Assembly: GCA_038206725.1 (NCBI GenBank)
Contig: JBBRAO010000007.1
Coordinates: 1 to 64,000, forward strand
DNA length: 64,000 nucleotides
Source of the DNA: JBAXXL01 sp038206725
GTDB taxonomy: Bacteria; Bacteroidota; Ignavibacteria; Kapaibacteriales; UBA2268
Direction: 5' to 3'
In this document: piece by piece, positions 61,040-64,000 of the stretch
Layout: each line of letters opens with the position of its first letter
Numbering within the stretch: the first letter of the stretch is position 1
Position numbers and translations under genes: made by a program
Notes under the pieces: model-generated
The model's database searches: none
Seen by the model: only the letters and a program-made list of their open reading frames with translations
What the model was told of the DNA's origin: nothing

Positions 61040-64000
61040 TTATTTATTTACAATTATCGGTAAAATTTCGGTAGAACCGTTATTGTTAATTCTAATAAAG
61101 TATGAGCCTGCAGTAAATGAACTTACGTCAACATTAAGAACATTTACACCGGTTATGGCTGAAGTGTTAATAGTTTTCACATCTTCGCCAATGGAATTGA
61201 TTACTGTAATTTCAGAATTGCCTATTGTACCAATGTATTCTATAGTAACTTGAGTTTTAGCAGGATTAGGATATACTTTGTTTCCTGATAAATTATTATC
61301 TTCAACACCGGTATTTTTTTGCTCTAACTCAATAGTTCTGCTTATGTCATCATCGCCTTCTTTTATGAAAATCATTTGAGTATTGTTTTGCAATCCTATT
61401 TTATCGGCAATAAGTAAATAGCCGCCATAAGCTAAGTTATCCATCGAGAAGCTTCCGTTAGCATCGGTGTTCATAGATTCAATAATATTGCCATTAGAAT
61501 CTATTAAATATATGTTAGCCCCATTGATTGGATCGGTAGTTGTTAGGTCATCGGTAATTTTCATTTTGTTGCCTTTTGAAACAGCACCGTGAATTTTACC
61601 ATTTCCGGTTAATCCTTTATCTTTGAAAGGCAGTACAACTTTATAGCTTCCTGATTCGCCATCAGCATTAACTGTAACTGAAGTTGCTTCTTCCCAATTA
61701 ATTACAGCTAATTCGTTTTCTTTGTAATAGCCAGGGGCATAAGTTTTTGCTCTGTCAGGAGAACCATAGATTACATATTTACCCGGTATTAAGTTTTCCA
61801 TTAAGAATTTACCTTCTTCGTTAACTTGACAGGAAGTACCTGTATAAAGCATAAATTTTTCTTCCGGATTAGTAACTTCTACTAAGTAAGCTACGACAAA
61901 TCCTTTTTGAATAATTGCTTCATCTTCTCCGGTTAATGTACCCGTTAATGAATTTGCATAAGTTGCAAGCTTTGATAATTGGAAATTGACGTTTTCTTTA
62001 TCCGCTGTCAATGAAATAGTTGTTGCTTCTGTTGGATCTGCTACACCATCATAATATTGCGGTAGATATGTATCTTGCCAATTTCCACCATCTTTATACA
62101 TATAATATGCGGCATAAGCAATATAGTCAAAATTGTCAGGTAGTTCTATTACATATTTGCCATCTTCTTTAACACCACAATCAAAGTATTGAGTCATTTT
62201 GGTTTTCTTTTCAGTACCTATGAACACGACAGACGAATGTTTTATTGGATCTTGAGTTTCTTTGTCAACTACTTTTCCGGAAACTTTGTACATATTTGGT
62301 ACCGGGATTTTTTCCAAAACAGCGGTAATCTCTTTTGTGTCTCCACAATTCAATTCTAACATATCTGCTTTTTCAAAGTCGTATTTTGCATCATACCACC
62401 AAGGATAATAATTCGGCATATCGTAAGTTGAATCAGGAAACGCTTGGGCATATAAATAATATTGACCTTTGTCCAATCCGGTAATTGATTCTTGACCTGT
62501 TTGCGAATAGCCGTACCATATTACCGTAAACCCATATTTTTCATTTGGATTATCCATAGCTTGTAAAACATAAACAACAGAATTTGGAATCAATTCGCCA
62601 TCTTGGTTTTTGACGGAAATGTTAATAGTGGTAGCTTGGTCACATTCATTTACTCTTAATGTAAAGTCTTGATATGCGGCAAAATTCGCACCATATTCTT
62701 TTGTATAAACACCAACTCCAAATTGATATATTCCATTTTTGGTTGGAGTCCAGGTAATAACACCGGTTGCAGGATCAATTGTCGGACCCTCAAGAGGACT
62801 ATATATAACATAAACGAATTCAGGATTTTCGATATCTGTTTCTGCTTTTACTTCATAAGTCCAAGTATCACCTAATTTCATTGTTTTAGTTGGTTCTGAA
62901 ACAATACTGATTTTAAATTTGTTAAATGGATTTTCTTTTAATTTTGCATCAGCTGTATAGCTATCACCACAATTGAGTTCGATTATTTTTGCATCAACAG
63001 GATTGGTTGCATTATCATACCATTGACCCATATATACCATAGCTGGATCTTCTTCTCTTTTTCTACCGTCAAATCCAGCATCAAAATACAAATAATATTT
63101 ACCTTTATCTACGTTTTCAAATTTATATACACCATCTTTGATTTCTGTTTGTAGGCTAATACCATCAACTTTTGGATAATCTGATGTTACAGAATATAAT
63201 GTAGCCATACCAAATTTAATAGGTTCATCCTTTGTATTTGTAACTTTACCTGAAATTGTAGCTCCAACCTCGCATTCCCTCACATTAATAGTAAATTCTT
63301 GGTAGCTCGGCCCACATTTTTTTTCCTTTAAATATACATTGATTGAGAAAAAGTAAATACCATTTTTCTTAGGTGACCAAGACAACAAGCCTGTTTTTTC
63401 GTCTAATTTAGCACCATCAGCATTTGTACTCATTTTGAACATTGGTACAGGATTTTCTAAATCGGTAGTATATGTTACTTGATAAGAAATTTTATCACCG
63501 ATTCTTGCAGATTTAGGAGGTTCAGATGTGATTTTAATTTTATAATTTTTAAAGTCCACTTTAGCTAATTGTGCGGAATATGAATAATCTCCTGCACATT
63601 CGACTTTTAAAACTTCAGCATCTTCCGGGTTTTGAGCATCATTATAATATTCTGAAATATACATACCTGCCGAATCTTTTCTTTCTCCATAAGCAGAGAA
63701 ATATAGATAATATTCACCTTCGTCAACGTTTTCAAATTTATATTTTCCGTCTTGAATGCCGCTGAAAGTGGGTGGAGTTTTGTTTTCCCAGCCATCTTTG
63801 GCGGGACTCAAATAAACTTCGCCCATTGTTATTGGAATGTTATCCTCATCGGTTATATTTCCGCTGATTGTAGCTCCAACATCACACTTATTTACACGTA
63901 ATTCAAAATTAAAAACTGAAACAACGTGCGGTTTATCTTTTAATTCTGCTTTAATAGCAAAACGATATTTTCCACCTTCATTTGCTGAAAATTCAAATTC
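61040..64000 (-). CDS. Large modular secreted protein with T9SS sorting domain, partial (N-terminus off the right edge)
   Basis: The frame is open from base 64000 through to the stop at 61040, giving 987 visible residues; the ATG at 63826 is only internal. Two module types alternate with a period of about 205 residues. One is transthyretin-like and similar to carboxypeptidase-regulatory domains (CDVGATISGNITDEDN..., with KFENVDEGEYYLYF). The other is an Ig/He_PIG-like domain (KIGDKISYQVT, LDEKTGLLSWSPKKNGIYFF). Later domains (about 570-880) are three or four more regulatory-like repeats. The last ~75 residues are a T9SS sorting domain (VYPNPAKTQVTIEY, INSIGEDVKT, SFTAGSYFIRI). It should be exposed on the surface or secreted. 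Function is not recognisable. A terminator follows at 61014-60984. Confidence 0.9.
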   Translation of the reverse strand, partial: EFEFSANEGGKYRFAIKAELKDKPHVVSVFNFELRVNKCDVGATISGNITDEDNIPITMGEVYLSPAKDGWENKTPPTFSGIQDGKYKFENVDEGEYYLYFSAYGERKDSAGMYISEYYNDAQNPEDAEVLKVECAGDYSYSAQLAKVDFKNYKIKITSEPPKSARIGDKISYQVTYTTDLENPVPMFKMSTNADGAKLDEKTGLLSWSPKKNGIYFFSINVYLKEKKCGPSYQEFTINVRECEVGATISGKVTNTKDEPIKFGMATLYSVTSDYPKVDGISLQTEIKDGVYKFENVDKGKYYLYFDAGFDGRKREEDPAMVYMGQWYDNATNPVDAKIIELNCGDSYTADAKLKENPFNKFKISIVSEPTKTMKLGDTWTYEVKAETDIENPEFVYVIYSPLEGPTIDPATGVITWTPTKNGIYQFGVGVYTKEYGANFAAYQDFTLRVNECDQATTINISVKNQDGELIPNSVVYVLQAMDNPNEKYGFTVIWYGYSQTGQESITGLDKGQYYLYAQAFPDSTYDMPNYYPWWYDAKYDFEKADMLELNCGDTKEITAVLEKIPVPNMYKVSGKVVDKETQDPIKHSSVVFIGTEKKTKMTQYFDCGVKEDGKYVIELPDNFDYIAYAAYYMYKDGGNWQDTYLPQYYDGVADPTEATTISLTADKENVNFQLSKLATYANSLTGTLTGEDEAIIQKGFVVAYLVEVTNPEEKFMLYTGTSCQVNEEGKFLMENLIPGKYVIYGSPDRAKTYAPGYYKENELAVINWEEATSVTVNADGESGSYKVVLPFKDKGLTGNGKIHGAVSKGNKMKITDDLTTTDPINGANIYLIDSNGNIIESMNTDANGSFSMDNLAYGGYLLIADKIGLQNNTQMIFIKEGDDDISRTIELEQKNTGVEDNNLSGNKVYPNPAKTQVTIEYIGTIGNSEITVINSIGEDVKTINTSAITGVNVLNVDVSSFTAGSYFIRINNNGSTEILPIIVNK

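Overview
The window is AT-rich chromosomal DNA from a bacterium of the Bacteroidota/Chlorobiota/Ignavibacteriota/Kapabacteria (FCB) group. The evidence is five proteins ending in type IX secretion (T9SS) C-terminal sorting domains, a TonB-dependent receptor with an N-terminal carboxypeptidase-regulatory domain, many Bacteroidota-type -7 elements (TAnnTTTG) ahead of genes, and two tRNA genes without an encoded CCA. A GH57 enzyme, choice-of-anchor-D repeats, TlpA paralogs and some real Shine-Dalgarno sequences fit Ignavibacteria or Kapabacteria better than classical Bacteroidia. That placement is inference, because no rRNA gene is present.

Layout. 1-9503 (minus) holds two giant surface proteins in tandem: a beta-strand-rich modular protein that runs off the left edge, and a fibre-like repeat protein with a phage-structural-type C-terminus. 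9864-11646 (plus) is a three-gene TlpA thioredoxin operon closed by a terminator. 11743-16642 has def divergent from murD-ftsW-GH57, a detached piece of the division/cell-wall cluster. 16646-28655 has a TonB receptor, a LolC/E-type permease, nusB with its own promoter, a T9SS-exported metallopeptidase, a DedA protein, and uvrB translationally coupled to an outer-membrane protein with a helix-hairpin-helix domain. A tRNA-Arg follows. 28887-39002 (minus) is a tight eight-gene run: ltaE, thioesterase, nagZ, wecB, an SLBB polysaccharide exporter, a Wzi-like barrel, a GT2 enzyme and a priming phosphoglycosyltransferase. This is an exopolysaccharide locus led by housekeeping enzymes. 39284-41945 (plus) encodes a Dpm1-like transferase and a GT2 fused to a degenerate phosphoglycosyltransferase.

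42050-43508 (minus) carries xer and lptC. 43626-49959 (plus) carries two T9SS cargo proteins separated by a palindrome-rich spacer. 49998-50583 is a non-coding repeat island with eight 21-bp tandem repeats. Then come mfd (minus), a small outer-membrane barrel, a tRNA with a CAT anticodon (probably Ile2), gldA with a candidate operator, and another T9SS cargo gene. 57597-60913 (minus) encodes a pair of carboxypeptidase-regulatory/OmpA proteins, one with a PD40 propeller resembling T9SS component PorE. A large T9SS cargo protein runs off the right edge.

The main theme is the cell surface: envelope precursor synthesis (MurD, FtsW, NagZ, LptC), polysaccharide synthesis and export, and secreted or anchored modular proteins. 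I did not find a clearly new defence, mobile or metabolic system. The best candidates for new biology are the GT2/phosphoglycosyltransferase fusion lacking its catalytic core, the uvrB-coupled helix-hairpin-helix barrel, the polysaccharide GT2 gene without a normal start codon, and the phage-like tip on the fibre protein.
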